Positions 52,806-63,238 are shown, numbered from the stretch's first letter. The stretch: 64,000 nt of DNA from Leptospira hartskeerlii (GCF_002811475.1 NZ_NPDL01000004.1:372001-436000); one strand, 5' to 3'. A program made the numbers and translations. Notes: generated from the sequence alone by a model not told the origin.

Positions 52806-53615
52806 ATGAGCAAGTTTCTCGCTTTTGTAAAATTCATATACTCGTCCAAAAAGCAAAGATTTGCGGCCGCCGGAATCTTCCTGGTTCTAGTCTTGCTACT
52901 TTCCTTTGCGTATATTAAAGGGAGAAAGGAAGAGATTTCACCCAGAGTAGGGCCGATTGTCGAATTAGTCTATTCTCTTGGAACGGTAAAATCGGAAAGA
53001 GTTTACCACTTAAAGTTAGGTGTTACTTCTTCTATTCGCAAGTTGTACGTTAAGGAAGGCCAGGAAGTAAAAGAGGGTGCCGACCTGCTTTATGCGGACA
53101 CTGGAACCTTATTTAAAGCTCCTTTTTCCGGAACTGTAACAACGCTTCCATACCAAGAAAGCGAAGTGGTAATGCCCGGCGCTTCTATTCTTACGATTAT
53201 GGATCTGAAAAGAACCTATGTTTTACTTTCTTTGGACCAGGATTCAGTGTTGAGAATGCGGCCGGGTCAAAGAGCCGAACTAAGTTTCGAAACGATCCGC
53301 GGAAATAAACTTACAGGAAAGATAGACCGTGTGTATCCTTCCGATGGACAATTTTACGTAACTGTAGATGTAGATTCGATGCCGGAAGGAGTTTTGCCCG
53401 AAATGACTGCAGACGTTGCGGTAGAGGTGGCAAAAAAAGATAAGGCACTTTTAGTTCCGGTGAGCGCTATCGAAAAAGGAAGGATCCATGTAATAAGATC
53501 CGGAAAAAAACTTTGGGTAGATGCGAAAGTCGGAGCAGTTGACGGAGAATGGTGTGAGATATTGGAAAACTCCGTTTTAGAATCTGATTCTGTCCTAATG
53601 AACGGAAGCCGATAG
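52806..53615 (+). CDS. Membrane fusion protein (periplasmic adaptor), short form
   Basis: A 269-residue HlyD/MacA-like adaptor. One N-terminal anchor (FAAAGIFLVLVLLLSFAYI) precedes a lipoyl domain (VTSSIRKLYVKEGQEVKEGADLLYAD, then FKAPFSGTVTTL) whose two halves are joined without the usual alpha-helical hairpin. Beta-barrel and membrane-proximal domains follow (VLLSLDQDSVLRMRPGQRAEL, then LLVPVSAIEKGRIHVI). Lack of the hairpin suggests it does not dock directly to a TolC channel. First gene of an operon with an FtsX-type permease and an ATPase. Confidence 0.85.
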   Translation: MSKFLAFVKFIYSSKKQRFAAAGIFLVLVLLLSFAYIKGRKEEISPRVGPIVELVYSLGTVKSERVYHLKLGVTSSIRKLYVKEGQEVKEGADLLYADTGTLFKAPFSGTVTTLPYQESEVVMPGASILTIMDLKRTYVLLSLDQDSVLRMRPGQRAELSFETIRGNKLTGKIDRVYPSDGQFYVTVDVDSMPEGVLPEMTADVAVEVAKKDKALLVPVSAIEKGRIHVIRSGKKLWVDAKVGAVDGEWCEILENSVLESDSVLMNGSR

Positions 53616-53624
53616 GAGATCGGT

Positions 53625-54878
53625 ATGTTTTTTTTAGCCATCCGGCAATTGATCAGCCGTCCTCAACAAACCTTTCTTACCTTTTTCGGAATACTTTTAG
53701 GAACCGCTGGTTATGTAGTTTTTTCCGGAATGATGCTCGGTTTTCAAGAATATATCACCGATCAGCTGGTGAATAACGATGCTCAGATCAGAATATCTCC
53801 TAAAGACGAAGTTTTAAAGGAAGAAAGTTTTCGCGGAGTTTTTTTTCCGGAATCTTTCGTTCATTGGATCAAACCTCCATCCGGAAAAACAGATTCAACC
53901 CAGCTAACGAACGTTAAAGGATGGTTTTTGAAATTAGATCAGGATGATCGAGTAGAGGCTTATGCACCTCAATTGAATCGCCAATTGATTTTCAAGTTCG
54001 GAAAACAGACTATCCCTGCTAAACTTTTCGGAATAGACCCTGTCCGGCAAATGAAAGTTACCACAATAGGGAACTACGTTGAGAAAGGAAATTTGAAAGA
54101 TCTGGACAGAGGAGGCGACGTTATTTTTGCCGGGGCCGGACTCATAGAACGTTTAGGCGCAGAAGCAGGGGACATCATCCAAGTAGTTTCTACGGACGGG
54201 AAAATTTCAAACGTAAAAGTAGAAGGGGTGATCCGGGTCGGAAACCGTATGATAGACGAGAGTTCCGTATATGCGTCGATCCGCACCGTACAGAGACTTA
54301 CTCAAGCAAACGGTATTATTTCGGAAATAGTAGTTCGTTTAAAGGACGTTTCTATGGCGGCGGATGTTGCGACAGAGTGGTCCTTTTTGACTAGAGATAA
54401 GGTGCAAAGTTGGGACCAAGCGTATGAAAGTATTCTTTCGGTATTTAAGACCCAAAACATAGTAAGGAACACTACTACGTTTACCATCATTCTGGTAGTT
54501 GCATTCGGAATTTATAATGTATTAAATATGGTAGTGAATCATAAGAAAAAGGAGATAGCGATCTTAAGATCCCTCGGATTTGACGAGAATGATACGATCC
54601 GACTTTTCATTATCCAAGGATTGTTATTGGGACTGATCGGAGCCACTTTGGGACTTTTGGTCGGGGCAGCTGCTTGCTATTGGTTGGACGGTTATCCAAT
54701 CGGAGGAAAGAATACGAAAGGTCCGGTAATGACGAATGTGATGAAAATCTCCTGGGATTACTGGATCTATATCCAGGCTTTTTCTCTTTCCGTGATCACG
54801 AGCGGTATAGCGGCATATATCCCTGCACGATCAGCATCCAAATTATCTCCGGTCGAGATCATTAGGGGTAGCGCATGA
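53625..54878 (+). CDS. FtsX/MacB-like ABC permease
   Basis: A 417-residue type VII ABC permease: one N-terminal helix (TFLTFFGILLGTAGYVVFSG), a periplasmic MacB-type core domain (about 50-270), then three C-terminal helices. KKKEIAILRSLGFDENDTIRLF is the conserved cytoplasmic coupling segment. AGGAG precedes the ATG, and its stop overlaps the ATPase start (ATGA). With the adaptor and ATPase it should form a tripartite-like exporter or a lipoprotein-handling system. Confidence 0.9.
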   Translation: MFFLAIRQLISRPQQTFLTFFGILLGTAGYVVFSGMMLGFQEYITDQLVNNDAQIRISPKDEVLKEESFRGVFFPESFVHWIKPPSGKTDSTQLTNVKGWFLKLDQDDRVEAYAPQLNRQLIFKFGKQTIPAKLFGIDPVRQMKVTTIGNYVEKGNLKDLDRGGDVIFAGAGLIERLGAEAGDIIQVVSTDGKISNVKVEGVIRVGNRMIDESSVYASIRTVQRLTQANGIISEIVVRLKDVSMAADVATEWSFLTRDKVQSWDQAYESILSVFKTQNIVRNTTTFTIILVVAFGIYNVLNMVVNHKKKEIAILRSLGFDENDTIRLFIIQGLLLGLIGATLGLLVGAAACYWLDGYPIGGKNTKGPVMTNVMKISWDYWIYIQAFSLSVITSGIAAYIPARSASKLSPVEIIRGSA

Positions 54879-55591
54879 AACCAGATCCGAATACAATTCT
54901 TAGCTGTGATTCTCTAATTAAATCCTTCGGAGAACCGGCTACTTTAGCTATAAGTAATGTAAGTCTCAATATGAAAAAAGGAGAGTTTGTTTCTTTGACC
55001 GGCAGGTCCGGTTCCGGAAAGTCTACTTTACTTTACATGTTAAGCGGTTTGGATATTCCAACATCGGGAAAAGTATATTTGGATGGTAAAGATCTTTTCC
55101 AAATGGAAAGTCAAGAGGCTCATCGTTTTCGGAACCAAAACATCGGATTCGTTTTTCAGTTCCATTATCTGCTACCGGAATTGAGTGCGATCGAGAATAT
55201 CTTAATGCCTACAAGAAAGATCGGAGAGGAAGGCAAGAAACGAGATTATGCTAGAAGCCTATTGAAGGATTTCGGATTGGAACAATGCAAAGATAAATAT
55301 CCTTCACAAATGTCCGGAGGAGAGCAACAAAGGGCAGCAATTGCGAGAGCACTTATCATGGATCCTGGACTGATCTTTGCCGACGAGCCAACTGGTAACT
55401 TAGATACCGCAAACGGCGACAAAACGATGGAGATCTTTAAGAAAAGGAATAAAGAGAACGGTACAACCATCCTATACGTTACTCACGATCCAGAATATGC
55501 AGCTTTAGCCGATAGAAGGATCAATATGGTAGATGGAAAAATAGAATCCGATCAAAGGCAGAATTCGGGAAAGAAAAAATCTAAAACCTAA
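54875..55591 (+). CDS. LolD/MacB-like ABC transporter ATP-binding protein
   Basis: A 238-residue ATPase. Walker A GRSGSGKST lies near residue 43, the signature is MSGGEQQRAAIARAL, and Walker B is [12 protein letters not shown], followed by [18 protein letters not shown] is typical of the LolD/MacB/FtsE branch. It overlaps the permease by four bases and closes the operon. A Lys/Ser-rich tail ends the protein. Confidence 0.93.
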   Translation: MKPDPNTILSCDSLIKSFGEPATLAISNVSLNMKKGEFVSLTGRSGSGKSTLLYMLSGLDIPTSGKVYLDGKDLFQMESQEAHRFRNQNIGFVFQFHYLLPELSAIENILMPTRKIGEEGKKRDYARSLLKDFGLEQCKDKYPSQMSGGEQQRAAIARALIMDPGLIFADEPTGNLDTANGDKTMEIFKKRNKENGTTILYVTHDPEYAALADRRINMVDGKIESDQRQNSGKKKSKT

Positions 55592-55620
55592 TATCTGTCT
55601 TTAACGGAAGCGACCCGGGG

Positions 55621-57078
55621 TCAACCCTTTGGAGGCAGAGGCCCTAATTTATCCAGTAACATCTGATTTACTAAATTCGGATCCGCTTTTCCTTTGGAAA
55701 CCTTCATCACGTAACCCACGATTGCGCCTAGAGCTCTGTCCTTACCGGATTTATATTTTTGTACAGCGTCTTCGTTAGCTGCAATTGCTTCGTCTACAAT
55801 CCTTTCGATCTCTTTGTCATCACGAACTACGATCAGATTTTTTTCGGTTACGATTGTTTCCGGATCTTTGTCCGTTCCGAGCATTTCTTCGAAGACGGTT
55901 TTACCGATCTTCCCGGAAATTTTTCCGTCTGCGATCAGTTTAACTAAGCCACCGATCCTTTCAGGGCCTACTTTGAATTCGGAGATGGTAATACTTTCTT
56001 TATTAACAATTCCTAATACTTCGTCTTTGACCCAGTTGGAGGTCTTTTTAGCGTCACCGGAAACTTTGAGAGCGCTTTCGTAATAATCGGCGATCTCTCT
56101 TTCTGCGGTTAGGACTTCTGCGTCATATTTTGGAAGGCCTAATTTTTCCACGAATCTGTCCCTTCTTGCATCAGGAAGTTCCGGAAGAGATTTGCGAATA
56201 TCTTCTACAATTTCTTCGGTAAGAATTACAGGAGGAAGATCCGGATCAGGGAAATATCTATAGTCATGGCTCATCTCTTTAGTTCTCATTGTGAGAGTTA
56301 CATTAGATGCAGAGTCCCAAAGTTTTGTTTGTTGAGGGAAAGTTTTACCTTGAGAATACATATCCCTTTGCCATTCTACTTCGTAATCGATAGCGGCTTT
56401 GACTGCTTTAAACGAGTTTAGGTTTTTGATCTCAACTCGTGTCCCGAATTTATCTGAACCTTTCGGGCGAATGGAAACGTTTGCGTCGCAGCGAAGTGAA
56501 CCTTCTTCCATATTACAATCAGAAACTCTAATATACCTGAGAATCGATTTTAGAGCTAAGAGATAAGAGTATGCTTCGTCGGAAGATCTCATTTCCGGTT
56601 CGGAAACTATCTCTATCAAAGGAGTTCCTGCTCTGTTTAAGTCCACATAAGACTGAGGGATTTTAGGATCCGCGGAGTGTATTAATTTTCCGGCATCTTC
56701 TTCTATATGAATGCGTGTGAGATTTACGAATCTAGGTTTATCTTCTCCCTTGACTGTAAAAAAGATTTTTCCGCCTTCGCAGATTGGTCTGTCGAATTGT
56801 GAAATTTGGTACCCTTTTGGAAGATCCGGATAAAAATAATTTTTTCGATCGAACTTAGTATGAAGAGTGATATTGGAACCGAGTGCAAGGCCGGCCATGA
56901 TCGCTTTGGTCAGGGCTTCCTCATTTAAGACCGGTAAAGAACCGGGAAGTCCCAAACAAACCGACGAGACCTGGGAGTTAGGAGCGGCTCCGAATTTGGA
57001 AGGGCTATCGGAGAATACTTTGGAATCCGTGTTTAATTGAGCATGTACTTCCAAACCGATGATTACTTCGTATTCCAT
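55621..57078 (-). CDS. gatB: Aspartyl/glutamyl-tRNA amidotransferase subunit B
   Basis: The 485-residue subunit of GatCAB, which amidates Glu-tRNA-Gln (and Asp-tRNA-Asn), indicating indirect charging. [21 protein letters not shown] and [18 protein letters not shown] are typical of the catalytic kinase-like domain, which also holds [15 protein letters not shown]. The C-terminal GatB/YqeY tail domain runs from about 330 to the end. gatA and gatC are not adjacent. Confidence 0.97.
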   Translation of the reverse strand: MEYEVIIGLEVHAQLNTDSKVFSDSPSKFGAAPNSQVSSVCLGLPGSLPVLNEEALTKAIMAGLALGSNITLHTKFDRKNYFYPDLPKGYQISQFDRPICEGGKIFFTVKGEDKPRFVNLTRIHIEEDAGKLIHSADPKIPQSYVDLNRAGTPLIEIVSEPEMRSSDEAYSYLLALKSILRYIRVSDCNMEEGSLRCDANVSIRPKGSDKFGTRVEIKNLNSFKAVKAAIDYEVEWQRDMYSQGKTFPQQTKLWDSASNVTLTMRTKEMSHDYRYFPDPDLPPVILTEEIVEDIRKSLPELPDARRDRFVEKLGLPKYDAEVLTAEREIADYYESALKVSGDAKKTSNWVKDEVLGIVNKESITISEFKVGPERIGGLVKLIADGKISGKIGKTVFEEMLGTDKDPETIVTEKNLIVVRDDKEIERIVDEAIAANEDAVQKYKSGKDRALGAIVGYVMKVSKGKADPNLVNQMLLDKLGPLPPKG

Positions 57079-57194
57079 TAGGGCTCCCTTGACTCTATAT
57101 CCGAAAGAACAGGAAATTTTTCCTTATTCTTGAAATTTTAGAGGCTTATGGAGTTATTCTTCCAAGAGGACCAGTACGGGCAACGGATTTTTGA

Positions 57195-57953
57195 ATGAAA
57201 CAAACTCTTTGTATCGCCAATCAAAAAGGGGGAGTGGGTAAAACCACTACGTCTGTCCATCTTGCTGTGGGTCTTGCCAGAAAGGGAGAAAAGGTTTTGC
57301 TTATAGACCTGGATGCCCAGAGCAACGCGAGTTCCGTGTTTTCGGAATCTTCTTCCAAGAATGGAAAGGATTCTTTTTTACTTTTTAGCGAGAAGGTCCC
57401 AATTCGTGAACTAATTACCCCGACCAGGATTTCCGGTTTGAGTTTGCTGCCTGCATCTTCTAAACTTTCTCAGATAGATGTATTGCTTTCCGGAAAAATG
57501 GACGGTTTTTTTATTTTGAAGGAAGCATTGGAAACTGTTGCGAACGATTTTGATTGGGTGGTGATTGATTGCCCGCCTAGTCTTTCTTTGATCACTATGA
57601 ATGCTTTTGTGGCTGCGACTGGGCTCATTGTTCCATTGCAGATCTCTAAATTTTCTTTAGATGGGATAGAAGCGATCTTAGAAGCCAAAAATCATACGGT
57701 AAAAAGGTTTAACCCGGGACTGAAAATTTTGGGAGCATTATTGACCTTATTCCAACAAAGGACCACGATGTCTCAAACGGTAGTTCCGATGATTGAAGAA
57801 CATCTTCGCTTATTCGAATCTAAAATCCCTCCTTCAGTTGCGGTAGAAGAGGCGCATCTTTTGAACCAGTCTTTGTACGAGTACCAACCCAAAAATAAAA
57901 CAACCAAGGCCTACCAACAATTCACAGATGAGGTCTACTCTTTTGGCGGGTAA
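57195..57953 (+). CDS. ParA/Soj-type ATPase
   Basis: A 252-residue Walker-type ATPase. The deviant Walker A is KGGVGKTT (residues 11-18), with Walker A' [11 protein letters not shown] and Walker [10 protein letters not shown]. The length and the order of motifs match chromosomal Soj or ParA. No parB or parS-like site is visible next to it; instead it overlaps a single-helix membrane protein, suggesting positioning of a membrane or envelope cargo rather than chromosome partition. Confidence 0.9.
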   Translation: MKQTLCIANQKGGVGKTTTSVHLAVGLARKGEKVLLIDLDAQSNASSVFSESSSKNGKDSFLLFSEKVPIRELITPTRISGLSLLPASSKLSQIDVLLSGKMDGFFILKEALETVANDFDWVVIDCPPSLSLITMNAFVAATGLIVPLQISKFSLDGIEAILEAKNHTVKRFNPGLKILGALLTLFQQRTTMSQTVVPMIEEHLRLFESKIPPSVAVEEAHLLNQSLYEYQPKNKTTKAYQQFTDEVYSFGG

Positions 57954-58662
57954 GAAGGACTTATTAAAAAAAGCGGCGGGGGCGGCAGTCAAAAAATCAT
58001 TAGGGGGAGAAGTTTCCCCGGAAGAAAAATCTGACCCTAAAACCTCTGAGAAGCCCACGGTTCCAGAATCAATTCCCACTTCTTCTTTTGAACCATCTCA
58101 TTCTGTCCCTGAACAAAGTTCCAAGTCCAAGTCTGGGACTTCTGAATCGCCCGAAAGCCGGGAAAAACAATTGCCCAAAAAAGAGCCCATTTTCAAGCTA
58201 AACAACGGTATGAGGATAGAAGAATACACACAAACGGGACTCCGTGATTCCAACGGAAATAAAAAATGGATCCGCATTTTCGGTGTCTTCTTGGTATTGA
58301 TCTTTGTTTGGTGGATCTGGCCTTCTAAACACGAGATCTATATGGACGCGGATAAGATGACTCCGGACAAAGTTTCCGGAATGGGTTCCGAAAAAGAATA
58401 CCATTTCACTCACGGACAGGACTTTTTCATTTATTATAAAAGAGGCGGTTGGTTCTCTCCCGATAAGATCAAACTTACGATCTATAAAGTGGACGAATCT
58501 AAGGAAGAGATCAGCATTCAAGAAAAAGAATTCAAACGCAGATTCGATAAATTCCAAACTTACTATGACGATTCTTTTTTCGATGACGAAGGCTCATACG
58601 AAGCGGAGATCAAAGACGAGAATGGAGAAATTCTCGTGACCAAAAAATTCACCATCGACTAG
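57928..58662 (+). CDS. Single-pass membrane protein paired with the ParA-like ATPase
   Basis: A 244-residue protein overlapping the ParA gene by 26 bp. A cytoplasmic, Lys- and Ser/Pro-rich N-terminus of about 110 residues ([19 protein letters not shown], then [19 protein letters not shown]) is probably disordered. One helix ([16 protein letters not shown]) precedes a beta-rich extracytoplasmic domain of about 115 residues. The basic N-terminus could contact the ATPase or DNA. No family recognised. Confidence 0.72.
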   Translation: MRSTLLAGKKDLLKKAAGAAVKKSLGGEVSPEEKSDPKTSEKPTVPESIPTSSFEPSHSVPEQSSKSKSGTSESPESREKQLPKKEPIFKLNNGMRIEEYTQTGLRDSNGNKKWIRIFGVFLVLIFVWWIWPSKHEIYMDADKMTPDKVSGMGSEKEYHFTHGQDFFIYYKRGGWFSPDKIKLTIYKVDESKEEISIQEKEFKRRFDKFQTYYDDSFFDDEGSYEAEIKDENGEILVTKKFTID

Positions 58663-59349
58663 ATGAAATTTTCAAAATTTATAATATTCTTCATTTGCTC
58701 CTTTGCTTTTTTTTGTGAATCCGCAGAGAGACCTAATGGTCTTCCTGTAGGTGCAAAGTACGACAAGAATATGAACGCTTATCTTCTAAATGAGCCAGGA
58801 CTTGCCAGAATATATTATGATAATGGAAAGTTATATTTCGAATGTCCTTTAGATGAGAACAAACTCTATCACGGGTTATGTAAATCTTATCTTAGATCAG
58901 AAGAAGGTATCTCTTCTCAGGGAAAATACGAGCACGGTTCCAAGGTTGGCGATTGGGTTTGGTATTTTGCAGACGGCAAACCTTATATCAAACAAAGATT
59001 CGGAAGCCAGATCAAAGACGAATTCGCTCAGATTAACGGGGACGAAGGAAACGAAGAAGGTCCCTACGAGAGATATTATCCGGAAGGAATTCTGGAAGTA
59101 AAAGGCAATTATAAGAACGGACAAAAATCCGATTTTTGGCAGAAATATTTTAAAGACGGAGAATTGGAATATTCTGGCTATTATTCCAAAGGAAGAAAGA
59201 TCCGCACTTGGTTCTATTATTTCCCGAATAGACAAACAGAATCCGTCGAAGTTTTTGATGAGAATGGTAACTTCTTATCTAGAACTATCTTTTCCCCCGC
59301 TGGAAAAGTCCTCTGTGAAGTTCAGAAAAAAGAATCTAGCTGCGGATAA
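58663..59349 (+). CDS. Exported MORN/YwqK-like repeat protein, possible lipoprotein
   Basis: A 228-residue protein with a short signal (FSKFIIFFICSFAFFC) whose AFFC could be a relaxed spirochaetal lipobox. The body has repeated units like GKYEHGSKVGDWVWYFADGK, GNYKNGQKSDFWQKYFKDGE and GYYSKGRKIRTWFYYF, the pattern of YwqK/MORN-type toxin-antitoxin-immunity repeats. It begins directly after the stop codon of the preceding gene. Probably surface or periplasmic; partner unknown. Confidence 0.75.
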   Translation: MKFSKFIIFFICSFAFFCESAERPNGLPVGAKYDKNMNAYLLNEPGLARIYYDNGKLYFECPLDENKLYHGLCKSYLRSEEGISSQGKYEHGSKVGDWVWYFADGKPYIKQRFGSQIKDEFAQINGDEGNEEGPYERYYPEGILEVKGNYKNGQKSDFWQKYFKDGELEYSGYYSKGRKIRTWFYYFPNRQTESVEVFDENGNFLSRTIFSPAGKVLCEVQKKESSCG

Positions 59350-59355
59350 TCTTTA

Positions 59356-59637
59356 ATGGATCCTCGGCATCTCAAACTGGAGAAGTTTGCAGCCTGGGGA
59401 TTCATTATCATTACGGTTTACTTAAGTTTCTATCTTACGTTAAACCATTATGCTGGAGAAGGTTTGATACTTTCTCTGGTTGTGACCCATCTAGGAATAT
59501 TTATCGCGTTCAGAAGAGTATTAGACAGAGTAAGCTATTCTATTTTAGCTTTTTCTCATATTATTCTTTGTTATTGGTTAGGAAAGAACGCTTTAGAGAT
59601 TCTGTCTACTGTCGATGGATGGAAACAAGGATTCTAA
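59356..59637 (+). CDS. Small membrane protein (93 aa)
   Basis: A 93-residue protein with three hydrophobic segments (AAWGFIIITVYLSFYLTL, LILSLVVTHLGIFIAF, SILAFSHIILCYWLG). It starts seven bases after the MORN-like gene and so ends the ParA operon. Its last 45 bp overlap the end of the convergent membrane-protein gene. Unrecognised. Confidence 0.65.
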   Translation: MDPRHLKLEKFAAWGFIIITVYLSFYLTLNHYAGEGLILSLVVTHLGIFIAFRRVLDRVSYSILAFSHIILCYWLGKNALEILSTVDGWKQGF

Positions 59638-60639
59638 GATCCCGAAGTTGATTGTGAGTAGATTAAATAAGAAAAGAATAAATACAACTACCAAAACCAA
59701 AACCAAAAGTATCATCAAAGCGATCCTGATAAATCTTACTTGCAGATAACTGATTCCCAAAGCCAAATTTTGGTATGTGCTTAACTCGGGACTTTTTCCG
59801 AATTTTAGGTAATTGCGAATATAAAACGCAGAAACCGCTATGACGGCACCTGCGATCAAGATCCCGAAAGGTTCTGAATAATTTTTTTGGAGAACGAATA
59901 GAGGAATATAAACTATATTTCCGATCAAGGTTCCCAATGCCACAATCCCTAAAAAGTGAAGAAGTGCGGTGGCAAAAGAATGGTTCCGATTACTTTCGGA
60001 TCTAAATTCGGATTCATCTTCTCTCAAATTTTTAAGAGAATGAAAACGATCCGCATCTTCTTTAGAAAAAAGTTTTCCGATCGTGAACATCAGATAAACC
60101 ATTCCTATGATCCAAGCGAATGCTAAGAACAACGATGGTATCACCCAAAGAAGATCTTCCGTTCTTCCTGAACTTGCGCCCGCCAAAGCGATATTCGGCA
60201 TACTGAAAAGTCCATGAATAAAACCGAAAAAATATAGAATTCGATTTAAGAAAGCATAGAAGAATGCTCTGAAATAAAGAGAAAGAAAAGAAGTTAGAGA
60301 TAATACAGCTAAAAATACGTAAAAGAAGATCTGCAATCTTTGTCCGAGTAAAACTCTTCCTAGTCTGTTTTTTATCTCTTCCGGTTGAGAATCGTTCGGT
60401 AGACTTGGATCTTCTATCTCTTTTAAGATCTTTTCCGTAAGGAGCATTTGAGAGATTGCACCACCCTGGAAATAAAATCCGGAGATAGGTTCTCTCGCAG
60501 TTCCATCTAACAAAGCTTCCATTGTAGAAGTGTCGTTGGTATTCAGAAAAGTAGGTTGTAGGAAAAGTTGAAATCCACTGACCAACAGAAGTACGAAAGG
60601 AATTATGTAAGTAATGGTCAGTTTAATGCGAGATTTCAT
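59593..60639 (-). CDS. Polytopic membrane protein of unknown function
   Basis: About 348 residues from the ATG at 60639; a longer frame to 60690 adds a poor N-terminus. The first helix (ITYIIPFVLLLVSGFQLFL) is followed by an extracytoplasmic loop of about 90 residues and then six more helices, the last near the C-terminus (MILLVLVLVVVFILFLFNLL). No motif recognised. It lies 79 bp downstream of the tail-anchored protein gene on the same strand and overlaps the plus-strand gene by 45 bp. Confidence 0.7.
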   Translation of the reverse strand: MKSRIKLTITYIIPFVLLLVSGFQLFLQPTFLNTNDTSTMEALLDGTAREPISGFYFQGGAISQMLLTEKILKEIEDPSLPNDSQPEEIKNRLGRVLLGQRLQIFFYVFLAVLSLTSFLSLYFRAFFYAFLNRILYFFGFIHGLFSMPNIALAGASSGRTEDLLWVIPSLFLAFAWIIGMVYLMFTIGKLFSKEDADRFHSLKNLREDESEFRSESNRNHSFATALLHFLGIVALGTLIGNIVYIPLFVLQKNYSEPFGILIAGAVIAVSAFYIRNYLKFGKSPELSTYQNLALGISYLQVRFIRIALMILLVLVLVVVFILFLFNLLTINFGILESLFPSIDSRQNL

Positions 60640-60718
60640 ATCGTAATCCGTCGATAGAGCTATGATTTTACATAGCTGGATTCTCTCCATCCAAAAAGTT
60701 GGGAGAGAAAGACTTCAC

Positions 60719-61729
60719 TTAAAGTAAGAATACAAAAATCGCGATCATTCCGATACCAACAACTCCTAAAGCGATGAGCACAGTCAGAAGTAGACTGGAT
60801 TCTCCCGCTTCTAAGGAAGCGTTGGAGGCTGCAGATACGCTCGAGCCGCCCGATTTGGAAACCGGTTTTTCGCCGGTGTAAAGCCGGACTTTGATGGAAT
60901 TTTCTTCTTCGTAAATTTTACCGAAGACATCGTTTCCTATTTTAACAATGGTCTCATTCTCTACACCTTTGTTTTCCGTGGCGACAACCGTAGCCGGAAT
61001 AGGTTTAATACTTCCATCTTCCGTTTTGAGTTTCATTGAATCTATGATTCCCATTGTAGTAGGATCACTTCCGGTAAGTTGTACTACGATCTGATCGCCA
61101 GGTTTGAGTTGGCTGACCGGAATTCCGGAAACAGGAGAAAGAATGAATTTAAACTGAACTCTTGAGGCGGTAGGTGGAATAGAAGCATCTATGCCTGTCG
61201 GAACTCCAATAGGGATTGTAGGGGCCTCTTCAGACATAGGATCATCGTGAGCTTCTTCAGAATCCAAAGTTTCAAAGGAAGATTTTCCGGAGCCTGCCTC
61301 ATCAATCTTATCACGATCGATCAAAGAATACCAAAGACTGATATCCGGTTTAGAATTTCCCATTGCTTGGTTTTGGATTTGGTTGACTAGATACTTAATC
61401 TTGTCGTCTTCACGTTTATTGATATAATGAATGAGCTGCTCCATAAAATCGTCGGAGCGTCCGCTGTTTTGGAATAATTCCTGGAGTTTGTTCGTAAGGT
61501 TTTTAAGTTGTTTACCTTCGTATTTGATCTTTTGGCAGACATTAGTGACGTCTTTGAAGGTGGTTCCGGATAACGGAATGTTGATCAACTCGCTGTTTCC
61601 TACTGCGACTACGTCGAATCTGTCGATCCGACTGGAAACCGGATCAACGATTCCACCAAATAAGATGTAAAGAGAGGAAGCCCCGTCCCTAGACTGGAAT
61701 AATAAGGAATATACTTGTTCGGCTGGCAT
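60719..61729 (-). CDS. C-terminally anchored protein of unknown function
   Basis: A 336-residue protein with an N-terminal globular region (YSLLFQSRDGASSLYILFGGIVDP), a helical middle with acidic linker (FETLDSEEAHDDPMSEEAPTIP), a beta-rich domain around 195-280 (FKFILSPVSGIPVSQLKPGDQIVVQ) and a single helix at the very C-terminus (LLLTVLIALGVVGIGMIAIFVFLL). No signal peptide, so it is a tail-anchored protein with its bulk probably in the cytoplasm. No family recognised. Confidence 0.72.
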   Translation of the reverse strand: MPAEQVYSLLFQSRDGASSLYILFGGIVDPVSSRIDRFDVVAVGNSELINIPLSGTTFKDVTNVCQKIKYEGKQLKNLTNKLQELFQNSGRSDDFMEQLIHYINKREDDKIKYLVNQIQNQAMGNSKPDISLWYSLIDRDKIDEAGSGKSSFETLDSEEAHDDPMSEEAPTIPIGVPTGIDASIPPTASRVQFKFILSPVSGIPVSQLKPGDQIVVQLTGSDPTTMGIIDSMKLKTEDGSIKPIPATVVATENKGVENETIVKIGNDVFGKIYEEENSIKVRLYTGEKPVSKSGGSSVSAASNASLEAGESSLLLTVLIALGVVGIGMIAIFVFLL

Positions 61730-61786
61730 AAAATTTCGAATGAAAGACCGATCCTACTATGAGGCCAAATCGGTATCGACTTTTTT

Positions 61787-61814
61787 TTGACATCCTGCAT
61801 CGGAATCTGATAAT
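61787..61814 (+). promoter_or_regulatory. Promoter for the LolC/LolD-like operon
   Basis: TTGACA (61787-61792), a 16-bp spacer and GATAAT (61809-61814) lie 50 bp upstream of the permease ATG. TTTGACA and TGTCAAA also form an inverted repeat across the promoter (61786-61821). Confidence 0.65.
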
Positions 61815-61864
61815 TGTCAAACTAAGGAAATTTGCGGATTTGTTTAATTTCAACCGCCCAACTG

Positions 61865-63238
61865 ATGAATTTCTTCTTTCATAGATCCCCCCTAATCCTA
61901 CTTCTCACTTCCCGCTATATTCGAGGATCCAGAGTCACAGGACTACTTTCGATCAAGTCCAGGATTTCGTTTATCGTCATGGCAGTCGGAGTCGCCCTTC
62001 TTATCGTAGTACTTTCTATCTTCAACGGGTTCCAAAGGCAACTTAAGGAATCTCTGTGGCAAGGCGGAGAACATATTACAATTGAAAGCAGTTCCAATGG
62101 CGGGGAGATCAGAGACTACCAAAAGATCATCAAATATATACAAAACGATCCGGACCTAAAAGACAGGATCATTTCCGTTGAGGGTGGGATACAAAGCCAC
62201 GGACTCATACAAAGGTATAACGTATTTTATCCGGTTCTTATCAAGGCAGTTGCTGTTCCAAGTGTGGATGAATTGATAGAACATAAACTTCATAACTTTC
62301 CCAGAGTGGTTCATTACGATAGAGAAGAGCTTGGTCATCTGAATCGAGAAAACTATATCATCCTGGGAAAAGAAATGGAGGACCTTTACAATTTCAGTTT
62401 AGGCAAACAACTTACTTTAGCGGTTCCTGGGGGAAGGTTTTCTCTCGGAAAAGGTGTGGAAGTAAGCGTTCAGAACTTCAGAGTATCCGGATTTTTTAAA
62501 ACAGGGAACTATAAGTTCGATTCCAGTTTTGTTTATATGGCTTTGCCGGTTGCTCAGAAATTTTTCAAAATGAAAGATTCAGTAAACCAGATCACTATCA
62601 AAGCAAAATCTTTGGATGATCTAGCTATCAGCAAACGAAAATTGTACAAACTATTTAACAGTTTAGAGTTCGAACAAGAAATAGATGCTTCTTCTTCTTT
62701 ATCCGTTAGAACAATTGCAGAAGAGCAGGAAAATCTGCTGGCAGCTCTACAGTTAGAGAAGACGATTATCTCCATTATCGTTTTCTTATTTATTATCTTA
62801 GCAGCGCTCGGAATGGTCGCTTCCGTATATTCTCTAGTGCGCGCAAAACGTAAATCTATCGGAGTTTTAAAAGCTTTAGGACTTCCTGCTTCCGATATTC
62901 TTCTCATCTTTACATTGAATGCAATGCTCGTCGGGATTTTAGCCTCTCTGACTGGAGGAGTTGGCGGTGTATTCTTAGCAAATTCACTCGATACTATTAT
63001 AGGTTATATAGAAGAGATCATCAATCTGTTAGGACCTTCTTTTACCGGTTCAGATTGGACACCGGTAGAGTTAGTTCCTAAACGTATTTATTATTTCGAT
63101 AAACTACCTGTGGATATCAATATACCTTTTATTTTTATGGTGACTACTGCTGCTACGATACTTTCCGGGATCGCAGGATACTTCCCCGCAAGATGGGCGG
63201 CAAGTTTGAATCCCGTCGACACCATAAGGAACGACTAA
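61865..63238 (+). CDS. LolC/LolE-like lipoprotein-releasing ABC permease
   Basis: About 457 residues from the ATG at 61865; a TTG at 61832 would add 11. The N-terminus [40 protein letters not shown], the periplasmic domain and three C-terminal helices are those of Lol[24 protein letters not shown] is the cytoplasmic coupling segment. It should extract lipoproteins from the inner membrane with the ATPase encoded next, for transfer to the outer membrane. Only one permease gene is seen, implying a homodimer. Confidence 0.88.
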   Translation: MNFFFHRSPLILLLTSRYIRGSRVTGLLSIKSRISFIVMAVGVALLIVVLSIFNGFQRQLKESLWQGGEHITIESSSNGGEIRDYQKIIKYIQNDPDLKDRIISVEGGIQSHGLIQRYNVFYPVLIKAVAVPSVDELIEHKLHNFPRVVHYDREELGHLNRENYIILGKEMEDLYNFSLGKQLTLAVPGGRFSLGKGVEVSVQNFRVSGFFKTGNYKFDSSFVYMALPVAQKFFKMKDSVNQITIKAKSLDDLAISKRKLYKLFNSLEFEQEIDASSSLSVRTIAEEQENLLAALQLEKTIISIIVFLFIILAALGMVASVYSLVRAKRKSIGVLKALGLPASDILLIFTLNAMLVGILASLTGGVGGVFLANSLDTIIGYIEEIINLLGPSFTGSDWTPVELVPKRIYYFDKLPVDINIPFIFMVTTAATILSGIAGYFPARWAASLNPVDTIRND

